A DNA stretch of 64,000 bases from Pseudobdellovibrionaceae bacterium (GTDB lineage Bacteria; Bdellovibrionota; Bdellovibrionia; Bdellovibrionales; Bdellovibrionaceae). Both the position numbers and the translations under genes were made by a program. The stretch lies in the NCBI GenBank assembly GCA_021731025.1, contig JAKFYD010000001.1, positions 1-64,000 on the forward strand. Reading direction: 5' to 3'. Each line of letters begins with the position of its first letter. Positions within the stretch are counted from its first letter, which is position 1. This document shows positions 8,169-17,221 of this stretch, one piece after another. The notes under the pieces are model-generated. The model was not told where the DNA came from and made no database searches. It saw only the letters and a program-made list of their open reading frames with translations.

Positions 8169-8823
8169 GTTTTCCCTCGTAGGCTTTTAGCATTTTAAGT
8201 AAAGCAGGCACGTGAACTTTGACGACATCGCCAAGATTCATATCTCGCTGAATTTCGTAGGTGATGGTGGGAATATTTTGTTCAAGCCCAGCATAAGTTC
8301 CTAAAGAGCCCGGAGTCGGGTAGCCAATATCCTTTTCGACTTTGTAACCTGTTGCTGCAGCTAAGACTTGGGCTTCGGCTTCGCAATCTCCATTGATATT
8401 GATCATTGGTTCCCACGAATGAAGGCTGGTTATGAATTTGACTTTATAATCTTTCAAAAATTTCACTAAGCCCTGATTTTCCACTTCGCTCAACGGTTTT
8501 GGCCCGGGATTGTAGCGGGGAGTGCGAGCTTCGGGGGACCAGTCCTTGGTGGGAAGATTGCGATTCAAGTCGACTTGATTGGCATTCATTCGAGTTTTAT
8601 CTATGATGCCATCCAGATTAAATTCAGGAACTAAGGTTAAATTCAGTTTGTAATCAAATTTTCGCATCAGCTCATGGAGCAAACCCCACGCTGCAGTGAC
8701 ACCTTCAGGTTCGTCGCCATGAACTCCGCCGATAACCAGAATTTCTGGACCTTTATTTTCAAAACGATAACCTAAGACCGGTAATCCACGACTGGTAGAG
8801 CTAAATATAAAAGTCTTCATCAT
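8158..8823 (-). CDS. M14-family zinc carboxypeptidase, MpaA-like murein peptide amidase
   Basis: About 221 residues of the M14 peptidase fold. GGVHGDEPEG carries the zinc-binding H..E pair; VDLNRNLP has the substrate-binding N-R; SLHSWEPM holds the third zinc ligand; YEIQRD near the C terminus is consistent with the catalytic Glu. E. coli MpaA cleaves the gamma-D-Glu-meso-DAP bond in recycled murein peptides. Its position between dapD and lysA fits DAP salvage. No signal peptide is visible, so action is probably cytoplasmic. ATG 8829 is too close to AAAGGAA; ATG 8823 or 8820 is better spaced. The exact substrate is inferred. Confidence 0.8.
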   Translation of the reverse strand: MMKTFIFSSTSRGLPVLGYRFENKGPEILVIGGVHGDEPEGVTAAWGLLHELMRKFDYKLNLTLVPEFNLDGIIDKTRMNANQVDLNRNLPTKDWSPEARTPRYNPGPKPLSEVENQGLVKFLKDYKVKFITSLHSWEPMININGDCEAEAQVLAAATGYKVEKDIGYPTPGSLGTYAGLEQNIPTITYEIQRDMNLGDVVKVHVPALLKMLKAYEGKHVS

Positions 8824-8863
8824 TGTCATTTCCTTTGAGTCGGCGCTAGAATAGCTAAATGAT

Positions 8864-10093
8864 ATGAGCCAAACAAGTCTAAATTCTTTGCATTACGTGG
8901 ATGACATTCTTTATTGGGGAAATCGCTTCGATTTGTCCCCCTATGCGTCCAAAGCCAGTGAAGCCCCCGTTTTTCTCTACAATTTGCCTGGAATCAAAGA
9001 GCGCTATCAGCAGATGCGACAAGCTTGGGATAAAGTCAGCCCGAACTCGAAAATTTTCTATGCGATGAAAGCTAACTCTCATCCCGAGATTTTAAAACTT
9101 TTCAAAGCGTCAGGCTCGGGAATTGATGTGGTCTCTGCAGGGGAAATTCGCAGGGCCATCGAGTGTGGCTTTAGCAGCAAGGAAATTATTTTCAGCGGAG
9201 TCGGTAAAAGTAAAAGTGAAATCGAATTTGCCATTGACCAACAGATTTACCAAATCAATGTCGAAAGTCTGCCTGAACTTCAACGTTTGGCCCAGATCTC
9301 TGCGAAGAAGAAAAAATCAATTCCTGTTGTTCTAAGAGTTAATCCTAATGTCGATGTGAAAACTCATCCCTACATTGCCACGGGTCTCAGTGAAAATAAA
9401 TTTGGTCTCGAGATTTCGGCTTGGCCCGAGATTCGCGAAATTTTTAAAAGTAACAGTTCTTTGTCTCTTGCAGGAATCAGTTTGCATTTAGGATCACAGA
9501 TGATGGACTTTTCGGGCTTGGCTCAGGCTCTGCGCCTAGCTAAAGATTTTTTTCTGCAAATCAAAAAAGAATTTCCAGAGATTCGTCGTTTTGATGTGGG
9601 CGGGGGCTTGGGTGTCATTTACGAAAGACAAGATTTTTCAGCCGAAGAAAAAATGCTCAAAGACTATGTGAGTGTTGCACAAGACGAGCTTCGCGATCTT
9701 CTGAAAGATCCCAAGTTCGAAATCCAAAGTGAGCCGGGCCGATGGTTAGTCGCTCATTCGGGAATTTTACTGACTGAAGTTCAATACGTAAAAGAAACTC
9801 CTTACAAAAAATTTCTTATCGTGAATGCGGGAATGCATTTGCTGCTGCGGCCCGCACTTTATCAATCCTATCATCATATTTTACCAATGAAGCTTTACGA
9901 GCAAAGAAAAAATCAGCGCTACGATGTGGTCGGACCTATTTGCGAAAGCTCGGATTTTTTAGCGAAGAATCGGGAGCTCACAGAAAGTTTTCAAGATGAA
10001 GTTCTTTGCATTGCTGATGTTGGCGCCTACGGAGCAGTGATGTCTTCGGATTACAATCTTCAAACAAAACCCCAAGAGATTTGTATTTACTAA
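8864..10093 (+). CDS. lysA: diaminopimelate decarboxylase
   Basis: A 409-residue fold-type III PLP enzyme converting meso-DAP to L-lysine. The PLP lysine is in FYAMKANSHPEIL (~residue 68). Other landmarks are GSGIDVVSAGEI, the phosphate-binding DVGGGLGV, EPGRWLVAHSG, and the C-terminal GPICESSDFLA that contributes the active-site Cys-Glu-Ser. Divergent from the dapD unit with only about 40 bp between start codons, so promoters must be very close or overlapping. Its 3' end overlaps murI tail to tail by 4 bp. Confidence 0.95.
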   Translation: MSQTSLNSLHYVDDILYWGNRFDLSPYASKASEAPVFLYNLPGIKERYQQMRQAWDKVSPNSKIFYAMKANSHPEILKLFKASGSGIDVVSAGEIRRAIECGFSSKEIIFSGVGKSKSEIEFAIDQQIYQINVESLPELQRLAQISAKKKKSIPVVLRVNPNVDVKTHPYIATGLSENKFGLEISAWPEIREIFKSNSSLSLAGISLHLGSQMMDFSGLAQALRLAKDFFLQIKKEFPEIRRFDVGGGLGVIYERQDFSAEEKMLKDYVSVAQDELRDLLKDPKFEIQSEPGRWLVAHSGILLTEVQYVKETPYKKFLIVNAGMHLLLRPALYQSYHHILPMKLYEQRKNQRYDVVGPICESSDFLAKNRELTESFQDEVLCIADVGAYGAVMSSDYNLQTKPQEICIY

Positions 10094-10914
10094 AGATGAG
10101 CTAAGCTGAATTGGTGCGGAACCAAAGGCGCCAGAAGTTGTCGCGCCAAATTTTCGAAAAAATCAGAACGATCGGTGCTGGCGAAATGAATTTGGGTTGA
10201 AGGCTCGGTTAAAGTTTCTGGATTCGCTTGCCATCGGCCTAGCTCGAGATCTTTTTTTAAACTTAAGCTTAAAGCGTCTCCGGATTCAATCAATTGCACG
10301 GCTGATCCCACGGCTTTTTGAATCGCGTTTTTCAAAAAAGGATAATGGGTGCAACCTAAAATCAAAGTATCCAGTTGTTCGTCTGAATTTTTATTAAACA
10401 AAGATTGAATATAACGAAAGACAATCAAATTGGTGATGGGGTCGTCGTTCCACCCTTCTTCCACCAAAGGCACAAACATCGGGCAGGCCTGCGACAGCAC
10501 AGTGACTTCGGGTTCGAGCTCTTTAAGTTTTTTAACGTAACTTTGACTTTGAATCGTGGCTCGGGTTCCTAAAACTCCGATCACTTTTGTTTTGGAAACT
10601 TGCAAAGCCGCTTCACTGCCAGGGGCTATCATATTGTAAACAGGAATTCCTTGATAGTTATCGCCCTGAAAATGGCTCGAAGCTGTATTGCAAGCGATGA
10701 TGAGAACTTTGCTTTCCCGCTCAGCCAACCAACGTAAATTTTGTTCGGTGTATTGCTGAATGGTTTCCCCGGATTTCGATCCATAGGGAAGTCGGGCCGT
10801 ATCTCCTAAATAAACAAAGCTTTCATTAGGAAAATTTTCAGCGAGCACCTTAAGAACACTAATTCCACCAAGACCCGAATCAAAAACTCCAATCGGAGAT
10901 TTTTCGTTCGCCAT
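10090..10914 (-). CDS. murI: glutamate racemase
   Basis: A 274-residue enzyme that makes D-glutamate for peptidoglycan. The N-terminal IGVFDSGLGGISVLKVL, the first catalytic Cys in ACNTASSHF and the second in GCTHYPFLK are all present. ATG 10914 was chosen over the longer upstream frame because MANEKSPIGVFDSG is the normal N terminus. The start lies one base after the TAA of the upstream GMP reductase-like gene, so these genes are co-transcribed. Confidence 0.95.
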   Translation of the reverse strand: MANEKSPIGVFDSGLGGISVLKVLAENFPNESFVYLGDTARLPYGSKSGETIQQYTEQNLRWLAERESKVLIIACNTASSHFQGDNYQGIPVYNMIAPGSEAALQVSKTKVIGVLGTRATIQSQSYVKKLKELEPEVTVLSQACPMFVPLVEEGWNDDPITNLIVFRYIQSLFNKNSDEQLDTLILGCTHYPFLKNAIQKAVGSAVQLIESGDALSLSLKKDLELGRWQANPETLTEPSTQIHFASTDRSDFFENLARQLLAPLVPHQFSLAHL

Positions 10915-10915
10915 T

Positions 10916-11968
10916 TTAGTGACGGGCCAATCCGTGGGCGTGAGATTCATGAACTCCACTGGAAGACATTTCAATAAAATGAGCGCGATCTTTAATTTCT
11001 TCGATGCTGATGGCATTGATGTAGCTCATGCCACTGCGAATGCCACCCATGATTTCCAGAAGCACATCGCGAACATGTCCTTTGACATTGACCTGAGTCG
11101 ATTCGCCCTCGGGAGCCATGCCTTCGGGGACTCCGCCTCGCCATGAAACTTGGGCCGACTTCGAGGCCATGCCTCGGTATTGTTTGCGGCCATTTTTAAT
11201 CGAGCCCGGAGTTTCAATTGTTCCTGCGAGCATGCTTCCCAACATCACGGTGCTGGCACCAGCGGCGAAAGCTTTAACAATATCGCCCGAAGTTTTTATT
11301 CCACCATCGGCGATCACAGGAATTCCGTACTCATTGGCAATTTCGGCGCACAAAGCAACCGCTGTCAGTTGTGGGACCCCACACCCCGTAATGATTCGTG
11401 TGGTGCACATCGAGCCTGGACCAATTCCAATTTTCAAGGCATCCGCGCCGGCTTCAGCCAAGTCGCGCACGGCTTCAGGAGTCGCCAAGTTACCGACGAT
11501 GAGTTCGATTTGTGGGAATTGATCTTTCAACCATTTCATCGTTTCAATCATTTGAACGGAATGCCCGTGGGCAATATCAATCGTTAATAAATTGACTCCG
11601 GCTTCAGCTAAACTTTTTGAGCGTTGCTTGAAATCATCACTGACGCCAACACTGGCAGCGACGATGGCAGCACCACTTTCTTTCACTTTGCGAGCTTGGG
11701 AGGTTTGGTCTTCGATGGATAAAAAGCGATGAAGAATACCGACACCACCAAGTTGGTTCATAGCTAAAGCCATATCCGCTTCGGTCACTGTGTCCATGTT
11801 CGCTGAAAGAATAGGGGACTCGATCTTTTTTGTTTTCGTCAAAGAAGAGGTCAGTCCTGGATCGCGGCGTGATCGCACATCAGACCGTGCGGGCACAATC
11901 AAAACATCGTTAAAAGTTAAACCGCGGCCGCGATTTTTAATTTCTTTCCAATTGAAGATCAGGCTCAT
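10916..11968 (-). CDS. guaC: GMP reductase-like member of the IMPDH/GMPR family (no CBS domains)
   Basis: A 350-residue TIM-barrel enzyme. The loop [15 protein letters not shown] holds the catalytic Cys; SANMDTVTE and [14 protein letters not shown] bind substrate. There is no CBS insertion, and the flap from GMASKSAQ to the following KG has the GMPR length and pattern (GG..E....EG) with no Arg-Tyr dyad as used by IMP dehydrogenase. GMP reductase returns GMP to IMP. The C-terminal ESHAHG is IMPDH-like, so a CBS-less IMPDH remains possible. It overlaps the upstream membrane-protein gene by 32 bp and is followed one base later by murI. Confidence 0.75.
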   Translation of the reverse strand: MSLIFNWKEIKNRGRGLTFNDVLIVPARSDVRSRRDPGLTSSLTKTKKIESPILSANMDTVTEADMALAMNQLGGVGILHRFLSIEDQTSQARKVKESGAAIVAASVGVSDDFKQRSKSLAEAGVNLLTIDIAHGHSVQMIETMKWLKDQFPQIELIVGNLATPEAVRDLAEAGADALKIGIGPGSMCTTRIITGCGVPQLTAVALCAEIANEYGIPVIADGGIKTSGDIVKAFAAGASTVMLGSMLAGTIETPGSIKNGRKQYRGMASKSAQVSWRGGVPEGMAPEGESTQVNVKGHVRDVLLEIMGGIRSGMSYINAISIEEIKDRAHFIEMSSSGVHESHAHGLARH

Positions 11969-12671
11969 TGAGGTGCTCCCGGTTAAGCAAACTAAAAAAA
12001 ATCAAAGTGATAATTTCAAAAAATAAAATATGAAAAACAGTATCGATTAAATGCAATCCCAAAGCAGGCAGGGGGGTAATCCAGATCAGTCGATACTCTT
12101 CAAAACCATCGGTTAAAATAAGCGGGATCAGAATGAAGAACACAACGAACATAAAAACCAAACGAAACCAGGCTTTGCGAAATAGGGTTGTGGATCTTTT
12201 TAAGGCATCGACTTCGCCGCGATCGTATTCGTGATCGAAGCAGACCACCCAAGGGACAAAGCTGTACTCTAAAAATTTCCACAGACCAGGGATGATCAAC
12301 AGAAGAGAATACATAATGCATTTTCCCCAGCCGCGAAGGGTTTCAATCAAACTCTGAGAGCCAAATTTTTGTGCAAATTCATTCCAAGCCGTGGGCCAAG
12401 GAGTTTTCGATGGAAATTTCTGACGTTGCCAGGTGAACAAAAGTAGTAAAGTCGTTATCCAGGGAAATATTAAAGAGTTAAGCAATGAACCCGAAGCCAA
12501 GTACCAAACTTTTGGACTGGCCCCTTGCGGGCTACGAAGCTCATTTTCCAAAGCCAAGGATATCAATTGATCGACAGTGCCCGAAAGCACAGTGATCAGA
12601 AAGACAGGCAAAATCATTTGTTTCAATAATTTGAAGTAACGTCTAAAAAAAAAATTCACGAAGCATTTCAA
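11937..12671 (-). CDS. hypothetical multi-pass membrane protein
   Basis: A 244-residue protein with about five to six hydrophobic helices (residues ~18-38, 60-80, 117-138, 170-190, 200-235) and the soluble stretch CFDHEYDRGEVDALKRSTTL between two of them. The last resembles the cytoplasmic loop of bacterial DUF975/YciC-type integral membrane proteins, but I cannot assign a family. The 3' end overlaps the GMP reductase-like gene by 32 bp, so it is the first gene of a three-gene unit ending in murI. Confidence 0.6.
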   Translation of the reverse strand: MKCFVNFFFRRYFKLLKQMILPVFLITVLSGTVDQLISLALENELRSPQGASPKVWYLASGSLLNSLIFPWITTLLLLFTWQRQKFPSKTPWPTAWNEFAQKFGSQSLIETLRGWGKCIMYSLLLIIPGLWKFLEYSFVPWVVCFDHEYDRGEVDALKRSTTLFRKAWFRLVFMFVVFFILIPLILTDGFEEYRLIWITPLPALGLHLIDTVFHILFFEIITLIFFSLLNREHLNEPDLQLERN

Positions 12672-12801
12672 CCTTGAATCGGGATAGAGTCAAAAAAGTC
12701 AGCGAGTTTGGCCCGCTTTGTCATTTGCAAAAGCTCAGTTGATTCGTGACTTTTGGTAAAATAAATGATCTTTTTGTTTCTCTTGTTAACCAAGCCTAAA
12801 T

Positions 12802-12893
12802 GCTCGAGTGGCGAAATTGGTAGACGCACAGGACTTAAAATCCTGGGCTTCCTTTACAGGGGCGTGCCGGTTCAATTCCGGCCTCGAGCACCA
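12802..12893 (+). tRNA. tRNA-Leu (anticodon UAA)
   Basis: Complete class II tRNA. Acceptor GCTCGAG (12802-12808) pairs with CTCGAGC (12883-12889). The anticodon stem CAGGA/TCCTG flanks loop CTTAAAA with anticodon TAA. A long variable arm follows, and the T-arm GCCGG-TTCAATT-CCGGC is intact. The discriminator is A and CCA is encoded. The 430-bp gene-free stretch 12672-13104 otherwise holds only the downstream inverted repeat and the leader of the REC-PAS gene. Confidence 0.97.
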
Positions 12894-12895
12894 CG

Positions 12896-12978
12896 TTTTT
12901 AAAGACCCACCCAAAAACTTCGGTCAGTCCTCGCGCCTTTGGCGCTGCGGAGCTTGCTTTTGGGTGGATCTTTAAAAA
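12896..12978. repeat. large inverted repeat downstream of tRNA-Leu
   Basis: The 21-nt arms 12896-12916 and 12958-12978 pair with a single mismatch (GACCCACCC against GGGTGGATC) around a GC-rich loop that contains its own small hairpin GCGCC-TTT-GGCGC (12934-12946). Both strands carry A/T runs at the ends, so it could be a bidirectional terminator for the tRNA. Its size and nested structure resemble the element at 51985-52107. Confidence 0.7.
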
Positions 12979-13104
12979 ATGGTTGGGGAAAATTGTTTTT
13001 TGTTTAGGTTACAGGATTTTAATTTTAGAGCTGCAACTCTTGTGAAAACCCTATATAAAAATATCTCGTATTAAGAACAAAAGAATTAAAATCGGGGAGG
13101 ACAA

Positions 13105-14001
13105 ATGTCCTACAAAAACCAGAAGCCGAAAGTCTTAGCGGTTGATGACTATGAACCGAATCTTATAGCTCTTCAGGCGGTTCTTGGATCAGATTATAGT
13201 TTAGTTTTTGCCAAATCAGGGGAAGAGGCCATCTCAACTGTCTTGTCCGAGCACGACATCGACGTGATTTTAATGGATATTCAAATGCCAGTGATGGATG
13301 GTTTTGAAGCCGCTGCTAAAATACGAACGATTGAATCGGCACGAGATATCCCAATTATTTTTATTACGGCCATCTACAAAGAAGAGCCTTTTATCAAGAA
13401 AGGTTATGCGGTTGGTGGAGTCGATTATTTCAGCAAACCCTTTGATCCTGAAATTCTAAAATTGAAAATCAATGTTTATTCATCCTTTCGTCACCGAACC
13501 AAAATCATTAAAGACCGCGAGCAACAAATCCGCGAAACCGAAGAACTTCTTCGCGTCGGTAAAAAGTTATCCGGGGTGCTCGAGAATCTTCCTGTTGGTG
13601 TTTTAATCTCTGATGTGGAAGGTCGCGTCTGCCAAGTGAATGAACAGGTCTCACTGATTTGCAGCAAGAAGCATGGCTCAGATTCTGATTCCTACGAAAA
13701 AATATTGGGTTGGTGGGATTCTGAAGGCAAGATGCTTGTTGATGGTGGACCGCTCTCTAAAGCGCTTCAACTTGGAATCAGTTCTCATAGTGAAATCGTT
13801 CAAATATCTTGTAAGAGCGGAAGCAAGAAAAGCGTTCTGTGTTCGGCTTCACCTTTGCTTGGGCTGGATGAGCACATCGTCGGTGCCGTTGTTGTCCTTC
13901 AAGATATAACAGAAACAAAAAAAATCGAAGCAGACCTTGAAGAGCGCATCACACGAATCGTTGCCACCGGAGTGCAGCTCGAGGAAACCGTTAGTCGGTG
14001 A
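13105..14001 (+). CDS. response regulator with receiver, PAS and coiled-coil regions
   Basis: A 298-residue cytosolic protein. A receiver domain (residues ~8-125) has the acidic pocket in AVDDYEPN, phospho-Asp in LMDIQMPVMDG, the switch Thr in FITA and Lys in SKPFDP. A helical linker (~130-150) leads to a PAS domain (~150-270) starting VLENLPVGVLISD and ending VVVLQDITETKKIEADLEE, and a short coiled-coil tail. There is no kinase, GGDEF or DNA-binding output, so it likely relays its state by protein contact. GGGGAGG sits 5-6 nt before the ATG. Three Cys lie in the PAS core; redox sensing is possible but untested. Confidence 0.85.
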   Translation: MSYKNQKPKVLAVDDYEPNLIALQAVLGSDYSLVFAKSGEEAISTVLSEHDIDVILMDIQMPVMDGFEAAAKIRTIESARDIPIIFITAIYKEEPFIKKGYAVGGVDYFSKPFDPEILKLKINVYSSFRHRTKIIKDREQQIRETEELLRVGKKLSGVLENLPVGVLISDVEGRVCQVNEQVSLICSKKHGSDSDSYEKILGWWDSEGKMLVDGGPLSKALQLGISSHSEIVQISCKSGSKKSVLCSASPLLGLDEHIVGAVVVLQDITETKKIEADLEERITRIVATGVQLEETVSR

Positions 14002-14013
14002 GGGATATGGAGT

Positions 14014-14039
14014 TCCACTGGTCAGGAAAGATCAGTGGA
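14014..14039. terminator. hairpin between convergent genes
   Basis: TCCACTGGTC (14014-14023) pairs with GATCAGTGGA (14030-14039) with one G-T wobble around AGGAAA. It lies 12 bp after the REC-PAS stop and could serve as a terminator, although no T-run follows directly. Confidence 0.4.
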
Positions 14040-14091
14040 GGTGAAGTGGTGGAGCTTAAAAAGAAGTGTTAAATGACAATATGATTCAGTT

Positions 14092-14658
14092 TTATTTCTT
14101 TGGTTCTAAACGAACGATCCCGTAATGTTGTGCATTGAATGACATGTATTTCACGCCGTTTTTCTCATAGTCACAATTAAAAGAAATCGAAACGCCATTG
14201 TGAGCAGACTCTTTATTAGCATACACAAAGACATCCATTGATTCTGGTTTATCGTAGTTTTTTGTTTGATTCTGGATTTGTTCACCCTGAAGAACGATCT
14301 CGTTATTGTACATGGTCGACTGAACAACATTTACGGGTATTAACAAACTTCCATCAATATAACCGAAAGTACAAATACCTTGAGCCATCTCTTGTTCACC
14401 GCTAAAAAGCATAAGGCTACCTGAAATACCACCGTATGCTGGGACATGAGATGTTGAATATACAAATGTGTTCATATTGGGAATTTTGATCGTTCTGGAC
14501 TCTTTTTTCGAATTCGAAAAAACATTAATTGAAACTTCCTTCATTTCTACTGTGCCCGTCTTACTTCCGTGAGGATATGACTGCCCAAAGCATACAGTGC
14601 TGACTAATGTTAATACAAACGCGACAAATTTTACTTGCGATCTGGTATTAAATGGCAT
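14092..14658 (-). CDS. secreted protein of unknown function
   Basis: A 188-residue protein with signal peptide MPFNTRSQVKFVAFVLTLV and probable cleavage after VCFGQS. ATG 14658 is preferred because TAGGAG lies 5 nt upstream. The mature part is beta-rich by composition with two Cys (GICTFGYIDG and SFNCDYEK). I recognise no family. It is monocistronic and divergent from the next gene. Confidence 0.65.
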   Translation of the reverse strand: MPFNTRSQVKFVAFVLTLVSTVCFGQSYPHGSKTGTVEMKEVSINVFSNSKKESRTIKIPNMNTFVYSTSHVPAYGGISGSLMLFSGEQEMAQGICTFGYIDGSLLIPVNVVQSTMYNNEIVLQGEQIQNQTKNYDKPESMDVFVYANKESAHNGVSISFNCDYEKNGVKYMSFNAQHYGIVRLEPKK

Positions 14659-14797
14659 TTTAACTCCTATATTTTTGTTCAAAAGATAGTGAAGCAATTA
14701 ATATACCGAAGGACATTTAAAAATGCGTGAGATCTAAAGCTAATCCTATTGGCTTGAATGCGCTACCTTTAGCCTGAACCCTTTGCTCATATCTACA

Positions 14798-16375
14798 ATG
14801 GTACAGAGAATGCTTTATAACCAATTTATGAAGTCATATCTTTCCTATTTTCTATTAATCATTATTAGCAGCGTTTCCTTGTCTAGCTTTTCGACACAGC
14901 TGATGCAAAATCCGTCATTGAGGGCTCGAATTCATTCGCAGCTTGCTCGTTTAAATCCTTCTCTGCGCTGTGAAACTGTTTTCAGTAAGACTTTACCGAT
15001 CACAACTAGCCCTAACCGCCGCAGCACCCGTGGTGCTCCACGAGGAATTGAATCTAAAAACTATTTAGAGGTAATGGTTCAGGAATACAGTCAGAAATTT
15101 TCTGAAGTTATTAAAATAGAATTTGATCTTCCTTATGGCCATGAATCAGATCCTAAATCATTTTACTTTTTGAAGAATGATCCTTACGAGGGGCCGGATA
15201 AAATAAAAATCTATAAAGAGTTGGGTGTCGATGGATCAGGCAAAAGTTCCCCGGATAAAATTTCGACTTGGATGGAATTTGCCAAGAATTATCGTTCAGC
15301 TTTAGATCGACGAAATATTAATCCCAAAGATTTCTTAGTCCCAAGTTTAGTCTTTTTTCGCATCACAGCGGAAGATAAAAAAGAATATAAAACCATTGAT
15401 CCTTTGAGTGAGAGTGAGAAACTTCCCCAGGGTGAAGGTTGGAAGCTTTTAAATAAGGACATCGAATTCAATCTCCCTTTCTCAGTCATATTAAGTATGA
15501 TGAGGGAAGGGAAGTTCCCTCTCTTGGATGCCCTTCATGACACCGCTCATTTTGTTTCCTTTTTACGATTTCCAGAATTTACGTATTATCTACGAGAGGG
15601 AATGGTAAAAAATGCTGATCCAGATATTTCCAGAGGCTTCAAGCGCAGAATGTATTGGTTAACTGAGGCCTTGTCCGTTCTAGATCCCGATGGAGCCACA
15701 AAAAATCAAGACTTTCTTTCTTCACAAAAGCGATCAACTGATGTTCGTAATATTAAAATTATTGAAAAAGAGTTGACGAAGATGGCACAGGATTCAGAGA
15801 GCAAGTTACTGGCCTATTCCTACAAATTGGCTCGTCATTTTGAATCTCAACTTCGTGACATCTCTGGTGGAGAATCAAACCCAGCAGAAAAATGGTATTA
15901 CCTGAGTGAAAACTTTAAAATGACCGCTAAAGATTTGTTATCTGAAGATCTCTCCAATGCAAGAGGATTGGGTATCATTGGGGAACTTTCAAAAACTTAC
16001 TTTGAAGATGGGCCCGTTACCTTGAAGGCGAATCCCAAACAGATGACTAATGAAACAAGCACATTTAGCTTCAATACTTTCGTTACCAGTCAAAAGCTTT
16101 TGGCTTTAATTTTAAAAAAAGACAAAGAACAAATTCTTACGGATTTAAATTCTATGAGCCGAGCTCAGGCTTTAAGTTATCTGATTAAATACACAAGCCG
16201 TCTCGAATATTTTTTGACTTTGCCACCTTTTACCTACCAGGTTTGGGCACAAGCCTTTTTAAAAGCCGATTTGAATCCGAGCGATCCACTTTCTGCGGCA
16301 CTCTTAACAGTCTTTGGAAGCAACATCGTTAAAAATTACTATTTAGGCATTGGGGACAAGCGGGTTGAGCCTTAG
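14798..16375 (+). CDS. large secreted protein of unknown function
   Basis: About 525 residues with a signal peptide (MKSYLSYFLLIIISSVSL) and no later membrane segments. The start is uncertain: ATG 14798, 14810 and 14828 are in frame and none has a convincing Shine-Dalgarno. A central HDTAHFVSFLRF segment (His-Asp...His) and a long, mostly helical C-terminal half are visible. I cannot place it in a family. Its length and export fit the secreted repertoire of this organism. Confidence 0.65.
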   Translation: MVQRMLYNQFMKSYLSYFLLIIISSVSLSSFSTQLMQNPSLRARIHSQLARLNPSLRCETVFSKTLPITTSPNRRSTRGAPRGIESKNYLEVMVQEYSQKFSEVIKIEFDLPYGHESDPKSFYFLKNDPYEGPDKIKIYKELGVDGSGKSSPDKISTWMEFAKNYRSALDRRNINPKDFLVPSLVFFRITAEDKKEYKTIDPLSESEKLPQGEGWKLLNKDIEFNLPFSVILSMMREGKFPLLDALHDTAHFVSFLRFPEFTYYLREGMVKNADPDISRGFKRRMYWLTEALSVLDPDGATKNQDFLSSQKRSTDVRNIKIIEKELTKMAQDSESKLLAYSYKLARHFESQLRDISGGESNPAEKWYYLSENFKMTAKDLLSEDLSNARGLGIIGELSKTYFEDGPVTLKANPKQMTNETSTFSFNTFVTSQKLLALILKKDKEQILTDLNSMSRAQALSYLIKYTSRLEYFLTLPPFTYQVWAQAFLKADLNPSDPLSAALLTVFGSNIVKNYYLGIGDKRVEP

Positions 16376-16471
16376 TGCTGATTGTAGTTGTTAGAAAATA
16401 AAAAGGTCATCACGGCTCTAAATTCTAATTATACTAATGACACCAATATCCAGCTGAATTAAACTTAGTCC

Positions 16472-17221
16472 ATGTCGATCAACTCTGAAAAAGATCTTGA
16501 AGCTCTTCGTAAAATCGGGCGAATTGTTGCTCGCTGTCTTCAATACATGCAATCACAACTTGAGCCTGGTATCACGACTCGGGAACTTGATCATCTTGGT
16601 GGTCAGTTTCTTTCTTCCCATGGTGCCCAATCAGCGCCGAAGCTCACTTATAACTTCCCCGGCTTCACTTGCATCAGCGTGAATGAAGAAGCCGCGCACG
16701 GTATTCCTGGCGCGAAAATTCTTAAGGCTGGAGATCTTGTTAACATCGATGTCTCGGCTGAGCTTGATGGCTATTTCGCCGATACTGGTGGGTCGGCGAT
16801 CATTCCACCTCGTTCGAAGCTTCATCAGCAAATTTGTGCCGTTGCCCAACGGGCTCTTGATAGTGCTATCCTTGAAGCTCGCGCTGGGGCTAAACTCAAT
16901 CGCATCGGTTATGCCATCGAGACTGAAGCTCACAGAAATGGATTCACTGTTATTGAAAATATTGGAAGTCATGGTGTCGGTCGCGCACTTCACGAAGATC
17001 CAGGTTTTATTCCGGGGTATTTCGATAAAAAAGATAAACGTGTTTTGAAGAAGAATCAGGTGATTACCATTGAGCCTTTTATTTCTTCGGGGGCTCGCGA
17101 AGTTGTCGAGAACGGTGACGGGTGGACTTTGGTTACCGACACGGGAATTTTTACGGCGCAGTATGAGCATACCATTGTCATTACTGAAGGGTTGCCACTG
17201 ATCATGACCTTGCCGGCTTAG
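16472..17221 (+). CDS. map: methionine aminopeptidase type I
   Basis: A 249-residue metallopeptidase removing N-terminal Met. The substrate-binding His and the metal ligands are visible in order: EEAAHGIPG, NIDVSAELDGYFADTGGS (Asp, Asp), GSHGVGRALHEDP (His), TIEPF (Glu) and QYEHTIVITE (Glu). Usual length for the cytosolic type I enzyme. There is no obvious Shine-Dalgarno before ATG 16472. Immediately downstream is a decayed receiver-domain fragment. Confidence 0.95.
   Translation: MSINSEKDLEALRKIGRIVARCLQYMQSQLEPGITTRELDHLGGQFLSSHGAQSAPKLTYNFPGFTCISVNEEAAHGIPGAKILKAGDLVNIDVSAELDGYFADTGGSAIIPPRSKLHQQICAVAQRALDSAILEARAGAKLNRIGYAIETEAHRNGFTVIENIGSHGVGRALHEDPGFIPGYFDKKDKRVLKKNQVITIEPFISSGAREVVENGDGWTLVTDTGIFTAQYEHTIVITEGLPLIMTLPA

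Noticed and set aside
11118-11587. Open frames on the plus strand across the GMP reductase-like gene
   Set aside because: They are antisense to a clearly conserved enzyme, overlap each other and show no family resemblance or Shine-Dalgarno.
11937-12671. Membrane protein as part of a known transporter family
   Set aside because: The hydrophobic profile is clear but no family motif beyond a weak DUF975-like loop could be recognised.
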